NCBI GenBank assembly: GCA_020444275.1 | Contig: JAHLLG010000003.1 | Span: 186,001 to 250,000, forward strand | Length of the DNA stretch: 64,000 nucleotides | Reading direction: 5' to 3' | From: Bacteroidota bacterium | GTDB taxonomy: Bacteria; Bacteroidota; Bacteroidia; Bacteroidales; UBA12077 | The notes under the pieces: generated by a model | Seen by the model: only the letters and a program-made list of their open reading frames with translations | Told to the model about the DNA's origin: nothing | Database searches by the model: none | Shown: piece by piece, positions 19,046-26,249 of the stretch | Layout: every line of letters starts with the position of its first letter | Position numbering within the stretch: the first letter of the stretch is position 1 | Translations under genes and position numbers: made by a program

Positions 19046-20269
19046 TTAAAATTTATTTTTTGGTAATTTAATCGTAAATGCAGATCCTTTATTCAAATCA
19101 CTATCAACAGAAATTTCCCCGCTATTTTTTTCTACAAATTCTTTACAGAGTATAAGTCCCAGTCCTGTTCCTTTTTCTTGCGATGTTCCTTCGGTAGTTA
19201 CCGATTGATCTATTTTGAATAATTTCTGTTGAGCTTCTTTTGGTATTCCTACTCCTTGATCAATAACCGATAATTCAACAAATTTATCAAGTGAATTGCA
19301 CCTTAACGTTATTACTCCTTCCGGGTGCGAGAATTTTATGGCATTGCTGATCAGGTTTCGAATAACCGTTGTAATCATATTCTCATCCACAAAAACAATC
19401 GTTTTGTTATCCACCTTTACATTTATTTTTATGTGCTTATTTTCGATGTTGATCATTAAGGCATCGATGGTTTCGTCAACCATTTTTTTAACCGGAACAA
19501 ATTGTGGCTCGTAAGTGATGCTACCTGTTTGTGCTCGCGACCATTGCAGCAGGTTTTCAAGTAAATTGTACAACTGTTTCGACGCCTGATTCATTACATC
19601 GATAAACTCTTTGCTCTCTTTCTCAGAAAATACATCGAAATTATTGGTTAATATTTCGGTAAGATTTAGAAATCCGGCAATTGGATTACGTAAATCGTGT
19701 GCTATAATAGAGAAAAACCTGTCTTTACTAGCATTCAAACCTTTTAGTTGTTCCCGGTGCTTTTCTATTTCTTCTTTTTGTAGGCTTATGGTTTTTTTTG
19801 CTTTCTTCAGATCAATCATTTTACCAAATAATTCGATGGTGCGTTCTCTGAATTTCTGGCTTGATTTCTCTGCTAATACCTGATGCTTTTCAATTTCCTG
19901 TTGTTGGATTTCCAGCTTCTCATTTTGCTGTGATATGGTTTTTTTGGCCTTTTTCAGGTCAATCATTTTACCAAACAGCTCAATGGTTCTGCTTCTGAAT
20001 TTTTCACTTGCCTCCTCTAACTTCTTTTGTTGTTCTTCTAATTCTGTCCGCTGTAATTCCAGTGTTCTAAACTGCTCAAAAATAATATCCTGGGCTTTCT
20101 CAAGATTTTCAATTTTATCGGTAAGTTTAACATTTTCTTCCTGCGATTTCTTAAGATAATCTATGATTTGAGATTTATCTGATGATTGATCAACCTTTTG
20201 CTCAATAGCATCATTATTAGATTCTGAGGATTTTTTGGAGATAAGATTTTTAAGCTTCTTCTTGGACAT
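19046..20269 (-). CDS. Soluble coiled-coil histidine kinase with an internal duplication
   Basis: A 407-residue kinase with no membrane segment. The first 180 residues are a long coiled coil rich in Glu, Lys and Gln that contains the motif RTIELFGKMIDLKKAKKTIS twice (about 93-113 and 142-162, 49 residues apart). HisKA follows (H191 in IIAHDLRNPIAGF) and then HATPase_c (NLISNAIKF, IDQGVGI, GTGLGLILCKEF). The coil could act as a signal-transmitting helix or a docking platform. It is co-transcribed with the two kinases downstream, and its lack of a sensor suggests that it receives input from another protein, possibly the adjacent membrane kinase. Confidence 0.9.
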   Translation of the reverse strand: MSKKKLKNLISKKSSESNNDAIEQKVDQSSDKSQIIDYLKKSQEENVKLTDKIENLEKAQDIIFEQFRTLELQRTELEEQQKKLEEASEKFRSRTIELFGKMIDLKKAKKTISQQNEKLEIQQQEIEKHQVLAEKSSQKFRERTIELFGKMIDLKKAKKTISLQKEEIEKHREQLKGLNASKDRFFSIIAHDLRNPIAGFLNLTEILTNNFDVFSEKESKEFIDVMNQASKQLYNLLENLLQWSRAQTGSITYEPQFVPVKKMVDETIDALMINIENKHIKINVKVDNKTIVFVDENMITTVIRNLISNAIKFSHPEGVITLRCNSLDKFVELSVIDQGVGIPKEAQQKLFKIDQSVTTEGTSQEKGTGLGLILCKEFVEKNSGEISVDSDLNKGSAFTIKLPKNKF

Positions 20270-20323
20270 TAAATCTTAGGTTCAGTTGTTAGCTTTAAAA
20301 TATAAGTTTAAATTAAATACGAA

Positions 20324-20662
20324 TTAAAACATCAAATGTTTCTTTTCTGATTTCCTCCATTTTGCTTGATACTCATGTTCAACAAAATAGATTTTCAAAT
20401 CGGCCTGATATTCATGATCTGTAAAATACACACTTTTATCGGCCTGGTATTCATAATCGGTGAAAAACCACAATCCATCATTTCCATTCGCCTGGTAGCT
20501 ATGATCAACTTTATAGACCAGCAGGTCGGCCTGGTATTCATGACCGGTAACGTAAATTTTCACATCAGCCTGGTATTCATGGTCTACCGAGAAAACTTTC
20601 TGAGCATGGCAATTCAGACCAAAGAGAATAACAAGAATGGAACTTATTGTAATTGTTCTCAT
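20324..20662 (-). CDS. Small secreted protein of EYQAD repeats (DUF6150-like)
   Basis: A 112-residue protein with a signal peptide (about 1-20, ending CHAQ) followed by six tandem repeats of about 13-19 residues built on the core HEYQADLKIYFV and variants (DHEYQAD, GHEYQAD, DHSYQAN, DYEYQAD, DHEYQAD, EHEYQAK). I recognise this as the kind of repeat protein filed under DUF6150; the family number is from memory. Each repeat would form a short beta strand or turn. Function unknown; it is probably periplasmic or surface-bound. Its ATG overlaps the stop of the MscS gene by 4 bases (ATGA), so it is translationally coupled to the channel. Confidence 0.8.
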   Translation of the reverse strand: MRTITISSILVILFGLNCHAQKVFSVDHEYQADVKIYVTGHEYQADLLVYKVDHSYQANGNDGLWFFTDYEYQADKSVYFTDHEYQADLKIYFVEHEYQAKWRKSEKKHLMF

Positions 20663-21936
20663 AATGATTTGGATAATTGTCGAACATCGTTACCACTTGG
20701 AGTTTGGAAAATATTGAGTTCAAATTCAGGCACAACCGCTAAAATATGATCGAAAATATCGGCCTGTACTTTTTCATAATCTGCCCAGGCTTGATCTTTA
20801 CTAAAGCAATAGATCTGTATTGGCAAACCTTTGTCGGTAGGTTGAAAATGCCGAACAAGAATCAGGTATGGAGGTTTATTATCGTGAATTTTAGGATGCT
20901 TTTCAAGATAAATCTCCATGTATTTTCTGAAAACGCCAACATTGGTTAAGTTTCTGCGACTCACTTTATCGTTATCATCAACACCCAGCTCTTTATTGTA
21001 TTTTTCAATTTCATCTTGTTTCTTGTCAATATAATCACTTATGAGTTTTATCTTCTTAAACTTTTCAAGCATTGCATGATCGCAAAACTTAATGCTTTTC
21101 ACATCAATGTAAACCGAACGAGCAATTCGTCTGCCTTTCGATTCCTCCATGCCTTTCCAGTTCTGGAACGATTCGGAAATAAGGGCATAAGTAGGTATGG
21201 TCGATATGGTTTTATCCCAGTTTTGTACTTTGACCGTATTCAGGGTAATTTCCAATACTGTTCCATCTGCATTTCTTGTGGGCATCGAAATCCAGTCGCC
21301 AGGCTTAACCATTTGATTTGCTGATAGCTGAATACTGGAAACAAATCCTAAGATTGTATCTTTAAAAACCAATATTAAAATGGCAGCAACAGCACCTAAA
21401 CTGGCAAACAGTGCACCGGGCGATTTGCCGATTAATACCGATAAAATAAAAATGATTCCAACGGCATAGATAACTATTTTTATACTTTGAATATATCCTT
21501 TTATGGGGCGTTCATTTGAAATAGGAAGTGTTAGGTATGCCGAGTGTAAGTTGGTGAGGAAAGTATCCAAAACAAGCATCCCTACAAAGATCATATAGAT
21601 ATATGCAATAGATTGTATCAGCGATGCAGCATTTGGATAATCAACCAGGCCAATTTCGGCAAAGTAGTAAATAACAATAGCAGGCACCAGTTGCGATAAA
21701 CGCTTAAAAATTTTACGCTGAAATACAATATCGTCCCAGGTATATTTTGTTTTGGTTACTAATTTATGCACCACGCGGAAAATTATCCTGTTGGTTATCA
21801 GATAACTCAGGTATGCTATAATCAGAATGAGTACAACAATTATGAACGATTTTGTAAACGTTGCATACTGCTCTGATAAGCCCCAGCTTAACAAAAGTTC
21901 TTTTAGTTTTAATCCAAAAGCAGAATTCATAGTCAA
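20659..21936 (-). CDS. Mechanosensitive ion channel of the MscS family (YbdG/MscM-like)
   Basis: A 425-residue membrane protein with five predicted membrane segments. The last is the pore helix followed by the MscS beta domain (LGAVAAILILVFKDTILGFVSSIQLSANQMVKPGDWI). The C-terminal cytoplasmic part carries the insert and tail typical of the longer YbdG-type channels (RHFQPTDKGLPIQIYCFSKD). Such channels open on membrane tension to relieve osmotic downshock. The next gene overlaps its stop codon. The start could also be the second Met, two codons in. Confidence 0.92.
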   Translation of the reverse strand: MTMNSAFGLKLKELLLSWGLSEQYATFTKSFIIVVLILIIAYLSYLITNRIIFRVVHKLVTKTKYTWDDIVFQRKIFKRLSQLVPAIVIYYFAEIGLVDYPNAASLIQSIAYIYMIFVGMLVLDTFLTNLHSAYLTLPISNERPIKGYIQSIKIVIYAVGIIFILSVLIGKSPGALFASLGAVAAILILVFKDTILGFVSSIQLSANQMVKPGDWISMPTRNADGTVLEITLNTVKVQNWDKTISTIPTYALISESFQNWKGMEESKGRRIARSVYIDVKSIKFCDHAMLEKFKKIKLISDYIDKKQDEIEKYNKELGVDDNDKVSRRNLTNVGVFRKYMEIYLEKHPKIHDNKPPYLILVRHFQPTDKGLPIQIYCFSKDQAWADYEKVQADIFDHILAVVPEFELNIFQTPSGNDVRQLSKSL

Positions 21937-21984
21937 AGTATATTGTTGATAATTTGTAAATTTACAAATAAAAAAAAGTTTAAG

Positions 21985-23256
21985 ATGAGAACAATATTAT
22001 TTTTTCTTTTAGTTGCAGTAATCAGTCATTCGTGTGTTAGTCAGACTGATTTTGAAAAATACTTTACAGATCAGTCCTTGCGCATAGATTTCTTCTTTTA
22101 TGGTAATGCAGATTCGGAAGAGATACAACTGGACAAAATTACCAAAGAGCCATTTTGGGGCGGAACAAAAACAAGTATGATAAGTTCGCTGGACTATGGA
22201 GAATATAAATTTGAATTAATTGATCTGAAATCGGATCAAGTGATTTTTTCAAAAGGGTTTTGCACTCTGTTTGAAGAGTGGCAGACTACTTTAGAAGCTG
22301 ATACAGCTTATCGAAAGTTTAAACAAAGTATTTTATTTCCGGTTCCAAATAATCCCGTAAAACTCAAAATATACAGCAGATCGTGGGAAGGAGAGTTTGC
22401 TGAGTTATTAACCACAGAAATACAACCCACGGATTATGAAGCAAGTGAATTGAAAACATATCCATTCGAGAAAATACTGGATAATGGCGATCCTGCAAAT
22501 AAAGTAGATTTAGCCATTTTAGCCGAAGGGTATACTGTAGAAGAGATGGATAAATTTGTTAAGGATTCAAAACGTATGATTGATTACCTGTTTTCTTACG
22601 AACCGTATAAATCAAATAAAGAAAAGTTTAATATTTGGTTAGTAAAGTCAGAGTCAGAAGAATCGGGTACTGATATTCCGGGTAAGGATATCTATAAAAA
22701 CACAGTTTTAAACAGTAACTTTTATACATTCGGAAGCGAACGGTATTTAACAACCGAAGATTTTTTTGCTGTAAGTAGTGTTGCGGCATCAGTTCCTTAT
22801 GATGATGTGTGTATTTTGGTAAATTCTAAAAAGTATGGCGGTGGAGGAATATATAATCACTATGCCATAACTACTGTTGATCATGCCTTATCAGAAGAAG
22901 TTTTTATACATGAGTTAGGGCACTCATTTGCAGGTTTAGGTGATGAATATTATAATTCATCAACAGCATATAACGATTTTTTTAATTTGGAAATTGAACC
23001 CTGGCAGCCCAACTTAACTACGCTGGTTAACTTTGATTCAAAATGGAAATCAATGGTTAATGATACAGTCGCAATACCAACACCTAGGGAAAAAGGAAAT
23101 GAAAAAGTTGTTGGCGCATACGAAGGCGGAGGCTATGTGAACAAAGGAATGTTTAGTCCGTATATGGATTGCAGAATGAAAACCAATGAAGCTGAAGGTT
23201 TTTGCCCTGTTTGTCAACAGTCGATATTTAAAATGATTGAAGAAAAAAGTAAATAA
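21985..23256 (+). CDS. M64 family (IgA-peptidase-like) metallopeptidase, lipoprotein
   Basis: A 423-residue envelope protein. The start at ATG 21985 yields a lipoprotein signal (MRTILFFLLVAVISHSC). An N-terminal beta domain (about 25-150) precedes the peptidase M64 domain (about 155-420), with the zinc site HELGHSFAGLGDEYY (HExxH plus downstream acidic residues). The C-terminal part has CRMKTNEAEGFCPVCQ, the conserved cysteine region of the family. M64 includes clostridial IgA1 protease, but Bacteroidota members are broad-function secreted peptidases of unknown substrate. It is divergent from the MscS gene and is followed by two palindromes. Confidence 0.9.
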   Translation: MRTILFFLLVAVISHSCVSQTDFEKYFTDQSLRIDFFFYGNADSEEIQLDKITKEPFWGGTKTSMISSLDYGEYKFELIDLKSDQVIFSKGFCTLFEEWQTTLEADTAYRKFKQSILFPVPNNPVKLKIYSRSWEGEFAELLTTEIQPTDYEASELKTYPFEKILDNGDPANKVDLAILAEGYTVEEMDKFVKDSKRMIDYLFSYEPYKSNKEKFNIWLVKSESEESGTDIPGKDIYKNTVLNSNFYTFGSERYLTTEDFFAVSSVAASVPYDDVCILVNSKKYGGGGIYNHYAITTVDHALSEEVFIHELGHSFAGLGDEYYNSSTAYNDFFNLEIEPWQPNLTTLVNFDSKWKSMVNDTVAIPTPREKGNEKVVGAYEGGGYVNKGMFSPYMDCRMKTNEAEGFCPVCQQSIFKMIEEKSK

Positions 23257-23264
23257 GAATAAGA

Positions 23265-23295
23265 AAACATCCGAAGTTTTTAACTTCGGATGTTT
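23265..23295. repeat. REP-like palindrome copy 2
   Basis: Arms AAACATCCGAAGTT (23265-23278) and AACTTCGGATGTTT (23282-23295) around TTT. The core ACATCCGAAGTT is identical to the palindrome inside the transposase fragment at 13348. It sits between two convergent genes. Confidence 0.8.
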
Positions 23296-23310
23296 AATTT
23301 TAATCGTTAT

Positions 23311-23348
23311 AAAACCTACGAGGGTTCAAAACCCTCGTAGGTTTTTTT
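23311..23348. terminator. Bidirectional terminator / second REP-type palindrome
   Basis: A perfect 16-base stem (arms 23311-23326 and 23330-23345) with loop CAA, core CCTACGAGGGTT, flanked by AAAA on the left and a T run to 23348 on the right. It separates the convergent peptidase and DUF6249 genes and can terminate both. Its perfect symmetry and CG-rich core, unlike the AT-rich surroundings, make it look like a REP that has been adopted as a terminator. Confidence 0.8.
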
Positions 23349-23363
23349 GCAGTTGTTTCATTG

Positions 23364-23690
23364 TTATTCCTTACGAACATGCTTACGTGCAATAAAGTAA
23401 TAACTTACCAGACCGATACCTCCAAAAAGGAAGATCATGGATAGATAAGCAACACCTTCTTCCATGCGTGTGTTTTGTGCTAATACTTCTCCAAGTAAAA
23501 ATCCAATGGCAATTCCAATTAAGAATATACCCCATTTTAAACTGGGTGAAACATTGGCTTCACTGTTAAATATCGATGCAGTTAATCCTTTATCGATTAG
23601 TGCTAATCTTTCTTTTCTTCTTACAAACAAATGAAATATTCCATATACTGTTGCGAAGAATGCTATTCCTACTAAAAATTCAAAATTCAT
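23364..23690 (-). CDS. DUF6249-like small membrane protein
   Basis: A 108-residue protein with three predicted membrane segments (about 5-22, 50-68, 80-100). The cytoplasmic stretch RRKERLALIDKG after the first helix is typical of the DUF6249 family (name from memory). Function unknown. It is divergent from an ECF sigma factor gene and faces an ECF-type promoter that mirrors the sigma gene's own, so it is probably a direct target of that sigma factor and part of a small envelope-stress regulon. Confidence 0.8.
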   Translation of the reverse strand: MNFEFLVGIAFFATVYGIFHLFVRRKERLALIDKGLTASIFNSEANVSPSLKWGIFLIGIAIGFLLGEVLAQNTRMEEGVAYLSMIFLFGGIGLVSYYFIARKHVRKE

Positions 23691-23728
23691 AATAAAATTG
23701 TTTTAGTTAAACATCGTTTTATTGCTAT

Positions 23729-23755
23729 GACGCCAACTTTTTTAATCGGGTTACA
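23729..23755 (-). promoter_or_regulatory. ECF-type promoter of the DUF6249 gene
   Basis: On the minus strand: TGTAAC (23755-23750), 17 bases, CGTC (23732-23729). This is the AAC/CGTC pattern recognised by ECF sigma factors, and it mirrors the plus-strand promoter at 23798. Confidence 0.7.
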
Positions 23756-23797
23756 CTTTACTTCAAAAAAAATATTGCATAACTTTCCTCTTTGAAG

Positions 23798-23823
23798 TGT
23801 AACCGAATTTATTTTATAGCGTC
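23798..23823 (+). promoter_or_regulatory. ECF-type promoter of the sigma factor gene (autoregulatory)
   Basis: TGTAAC (23798-23803), 16 bases, CGTC (23820-23823). The extended matches TGTAACC and GCGTCATA are shared with the divergent minus-strand promoter, indicating recognition by the same sigma factor, most simply the one encoded immediately downstream. Confidence 0.72.
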
Positions 23824-23843
23824 ATACTGGAAAACGATTTAAA

Positions 23844-24413
23844 TTGAAACAGGATAAATACAACATTGAGCGCGTTTTAAATGGTGATGTAAATGCTTAT
23901 AGTCATTTGGTCGATAGGTATAAAGGATTGGTTTATACCGTTGCACTACGAATGCTAAAAAACGAAGAAGATGCAGAAGAACTGGCGCAAGATACGTTTG
24001 TTAAAGCATTTAAATCGTTAAAAGATTTTAAATTTGAATCGAAGTTTTCAACATGGTTATATCGTATTACATACAATGCAGCGATTTCTAAACTGAGAAA
24101 AAAACAAATTGAGGTGTACGATGTTGATGATGTAACGTTGCCAGAAAATGAGGTTTTATCAACCTATAATGCGATTAATGATTTAAAAAAAGCTGAGCAA
24201 AAAAAATATATTAATGAGGCAATACAGAATTTAAAAGAAGACGATGCGTTTATAATAACTCTATATTATTTAGAGGAGAATTCTATGGATGAAATAATTG
24301 ATATAACCGGACTCAATCTCTCTAATGTTAAAGTAAAGTTGCACCGGGCACGAAAGCGATTTTACGATGAACTGAAAGTAATTTTAAAACATGAGGTAAA
24401 AGCAATTTTGTGA
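23844..24413 (+). CDS. ECF RNA polymerase sigma factor (sigma-70 family)
   Basis: A 189-residue sigma factor with region 2 (about 15-85; LRMLKNEEDAEELAQDTFVKAF and TWLYRITYNAAISKLRK) and region 4 (about 125-178; LSNVKVKLHRARKRFYDEL). It directs RNA polymerase to AAC/CGTC-type promoters. The start codon is TTG; the protein start KQDKYNIERVLNGD fits the family and no nearby ATG serves better. The next gene begins 1 base after its stop and encodes a membrane protein likely to hold it inactive. Confidence 0.92.
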   Translation: MKQDKYNIERVLNGDVNAYSHLVDRYKGLVYTVALRMLKNEEDAEELAQDTFVKAFKSLKDFKFESKFSTWLYRITYNAAISKLRKKQIEVYDVDDVTLPENEVLSTYNAINDLKKAEQKKYINEAIQNLKEDDAFIITLYYLEENSMDEIIDITGLNLSNVKVKLHRARKRFYDELKVILKHEVKAIL

Positions 24414-24414
24414 T

Positions 24415-24831
24415 ATGAACAACAATAAATTAAATATCGATAAGTATACTCAAGACCTAATTGGTAAAGGCGGAGTGCAGGAACCGGATTCCGGATTTAC
24501 AAAAAGCGTTATGAGTAAGATACTAAAAGATCCCGAGGTGAATGTAAGTTTCTTTACTTTGGATGACAGAAGAAGCAATATATGGTTAATCATATCTATG
24601 GTAATCATGGTTTTGGGATTCTTTATATTTTACCATTTCTATTTTGGACTGAATGTTGATGAAGTAGCTACTGGTATAAAATCATCGGTAACAACAAGTG
24701 TTTTTGCCGGTTTCTTTTCCAAATTGTGGACTGAATTAACAATATCACCTTATTTATTAGTAGCCTTAGCAGGCGTTATGCTATTGGTTATTATCGATAA
24801 AACCATTGTAAAATATTTACATTCACTTTAA
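24415..24831 (+). CDS. Putative membrane anti-sigma factor
   Basis: A 138-residue protein: a hydrophilic N-terminus of about 58 residues that would lie in the cytoplasm, then two membrane segments (about 59-78 and 112-130). No zinc-binding HxxxCxxC motif is present. Function is inferred from position alone: start one base after an ECF sigma gene, membrane-anchored, soluble N-terminal domain of the right size. A terminator follows at 24852. Confidence 0.65.
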   Translation: MNNNKLNIDKYTQDLIGKGGVQEPDSGFTKSVMSKILKDPEVNVSFFTLDDRRSNIWLIISMVIMVLGFFIFYHFYFGLNVDEVATGIKSSVTTSVFAGFFSKLWTELTISPYLLVALAGVMLLVIIDKTIVKYLHSL

Positions 24832-24851
24832 CATATATAACCAATTCATTC

Positions 24852-24881
24852 AAAGGCCGTAAACGATTACGGCCTTTTTTT
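24852..24881 (+). terminator. Terminator of the ECF sigma/anti-sigma operon
   Basis: Arms AAAGGCCGTAA (24852-24862) and TTACGGCCTTT (24867-24877) with an ACGA loop, then T residues to 24881. Confidence 0.9.
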
Positions 24882-24951
24882 ATCTTTTTATATTAAGGTT
24901 ATTTTTTTAGATTTGATTGCAAATATAACACCCATCTTTATATTGAAATCT

Positions 24952-25506
24952 TTGGATAATAAAATAATAATTGAAGGAATACGTAATCAGGATAAACAGA
25001 TTTTAAAAAACATTTATCAAACCTATTTCTCTACCATAAAGAGAATGGTTATGGATAACTATGGATCGGAGCAAGACGCTAAAGATGTATTTCAGGAAGG
25101 GATTATTATTATTTACAGAAAAGCCAAAGAAGGAAACATTAACCTTACTTCATCGTTTAAATCATATATATATGGTGTTTGCCGATACATTTGGAAAAAA
25201 CAGCTTACACAACGGAAGGAAAATACGGAAAAACTGGAGGGATATGTTGAATATGAGGTGATTCCGGATGTAACATTTGATGAGTATGAGAAAAATGAAC
25301 AGTACAAATTATATCAAAAGCATTTTAAACGATTAGAAAAAGATTGCCAAAAAGTACTGCAATTATTCTTAAAAAAAGTTCCTTTAAAAGATATTGCTGA
25401 AATCATGGGTATCGAGAGTCAGCAGTATGTTAAACGTAAAAAATATAAATGTAAGGAGCAACTGGTAAGATATATTAAAAATGACCCGAAATTTAGAGAG
25501 CAGTGA
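24952..25506 (+). CDS. Sigma-70 family RNA polymerase sigma factor of the TPR/CHAT locus
   Basis: A sigma factor of about 184 residues with region 2 (YGSEQDAKDVFQEGIIIIYRKA, then SFKSYIYGVCRYIWKKQL) and region 4 (KDIAEIMGIESQQYVKRKKYKCKEQL). The start is uncertain because only TTG codons are available (24913, 24943, 24952). TTG 24952, giving MDNKIIIEGIRNQDKQ, matches the usual family beginning; the two longer forms add an atypical hydrophobic leader. The stop overlaps the ATG of the next gene by one base (TGATG). It is one of three sigma factors in the window and opens the signalling block upstream of the peptide genes. Confidence 0.85.
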   Translation: MDNKIIIEGIRNQDKQILKNIYQTYFSTIKRMVMDNYGSEQDAKDVFQEGIIIIYRKAKEGNINLTSSFKSYIYGVCRYIWKKQLTQRKENTEKLEGYVEYEVIPDVTFDEYEKNEQYKLYQKHFKRLEKDCQKVLQLFLKKVPLKDIAEIMGIESQQYVKRKKYKCKEQLVRYIKNDPKFREQ

Positions 25507-26249
25507 TGGAGGATAAATACGAGAAAATAGAACAATATTTAATGAACGAACTTTCGATTCGGGAGCAGGTTAAATTTGAAGAAGATTTGCGAAAAGATCC
25601 TGAGTTAAGGCGTGAATATGAATTGCGAAAAGAAATTAATGATGCAATTCAGGAAGATGATGTTATGGAGCTCAGAGATTCGCTGGATCAGGTGATGAAA
25701 AAGCAACCTGTTTTCTCAAATAAAACAAGAAAAATCTATCTGATATCTTCAGTTGCAGCTGCACTTGTGGTAATCCTTGTAATTTCGTCCAAAGTTTTTT
25801 TCTCAGCAGGCAGTCAAAAAAGCTCAGCACTGTATGAAAGATACTACGAAGTTTATCCGGTTATTATGAGTTTTCGGTCTACCAACGAAGGTGCTGAAGA
25901 AAAAGATCTTTTATACAAAGCTTTTGCTAGTTATGATATCAAGGATTATAATCAGGCATCTCAGTATTTTGAATCAATAGCACAACAAGATAGTACCAAT
26001 TATTTGAGCAGATTTTATTTGAGTATATGCAAGATAGAAACTAATAAACTTAATGAAGCAGAAGACTACCTGTCTGAATTAACTGTAAAAAACAACCATA
26101 TTTTCTGGGAGCAGGCGCATTGGTATTTAGCTATGGTTTATGTCAAAAAGGATAAGCAAAATAAAGCCCGAGAAATACTTCATAAAATTGTTCAGCAAAA
26201 TATGGCTAAAAAAAAAGAAGCTAAAGATATCTTAAAATCAATGAAATAA
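25506..26249 (+). CDS. Membrane anti-sigma-like protein with periplasmic TPR domain
   Basis: A 247-residue protein translated from the ATG that overlaps the sigma-factor stop. It has an acidic helical cytoplasmic domain (about 1-75; YLMNELSIREQVKFEEDL and EDDVMELRDSLDQVM), one membrane segment (about 78-97) and a C-terminal periplasmic region with tetratricopeptide-like repeats (about 125-245). Layout and coupling to a sigma gene suggest an anti-sigma factor whose TPR domain senses a periplasmic protein or peptide. The protein at 29543 is a clear paralogue. The 3' end overlaps the convergent CHAT gene by 12 bases. Confidence 0.75.
   Translation: MEDKYEKIEQYLMNELSIREQVKFEEDLRKDPELRREYELRKEINDAIQEDDVMELRDSLDQVMKKQPVFSNKTRKIYLISSVAAALVVILVISSKVFFSAGSQKSSALYERYYEVYPVIMSFRSTNEGAEEKDLLYKAFASYDIKDYNQASQYFESIAQQDSTNYLSRFYLSICKIETNKLNEAEDYLSELTVKNNHIFWEQAHWYLAMVYVKKDKQNKAREILHKIVQQNMAKKKEAKDILKSMK

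Noticed and set aside
20350..20590. Regularly repeated DNA that could suggest a CRISPR array
   Set aside because: The repeat is in frame, encodes the EYQAD motif six times, has no unique spacers of constant length, and lies within a gene with a signal peptide.
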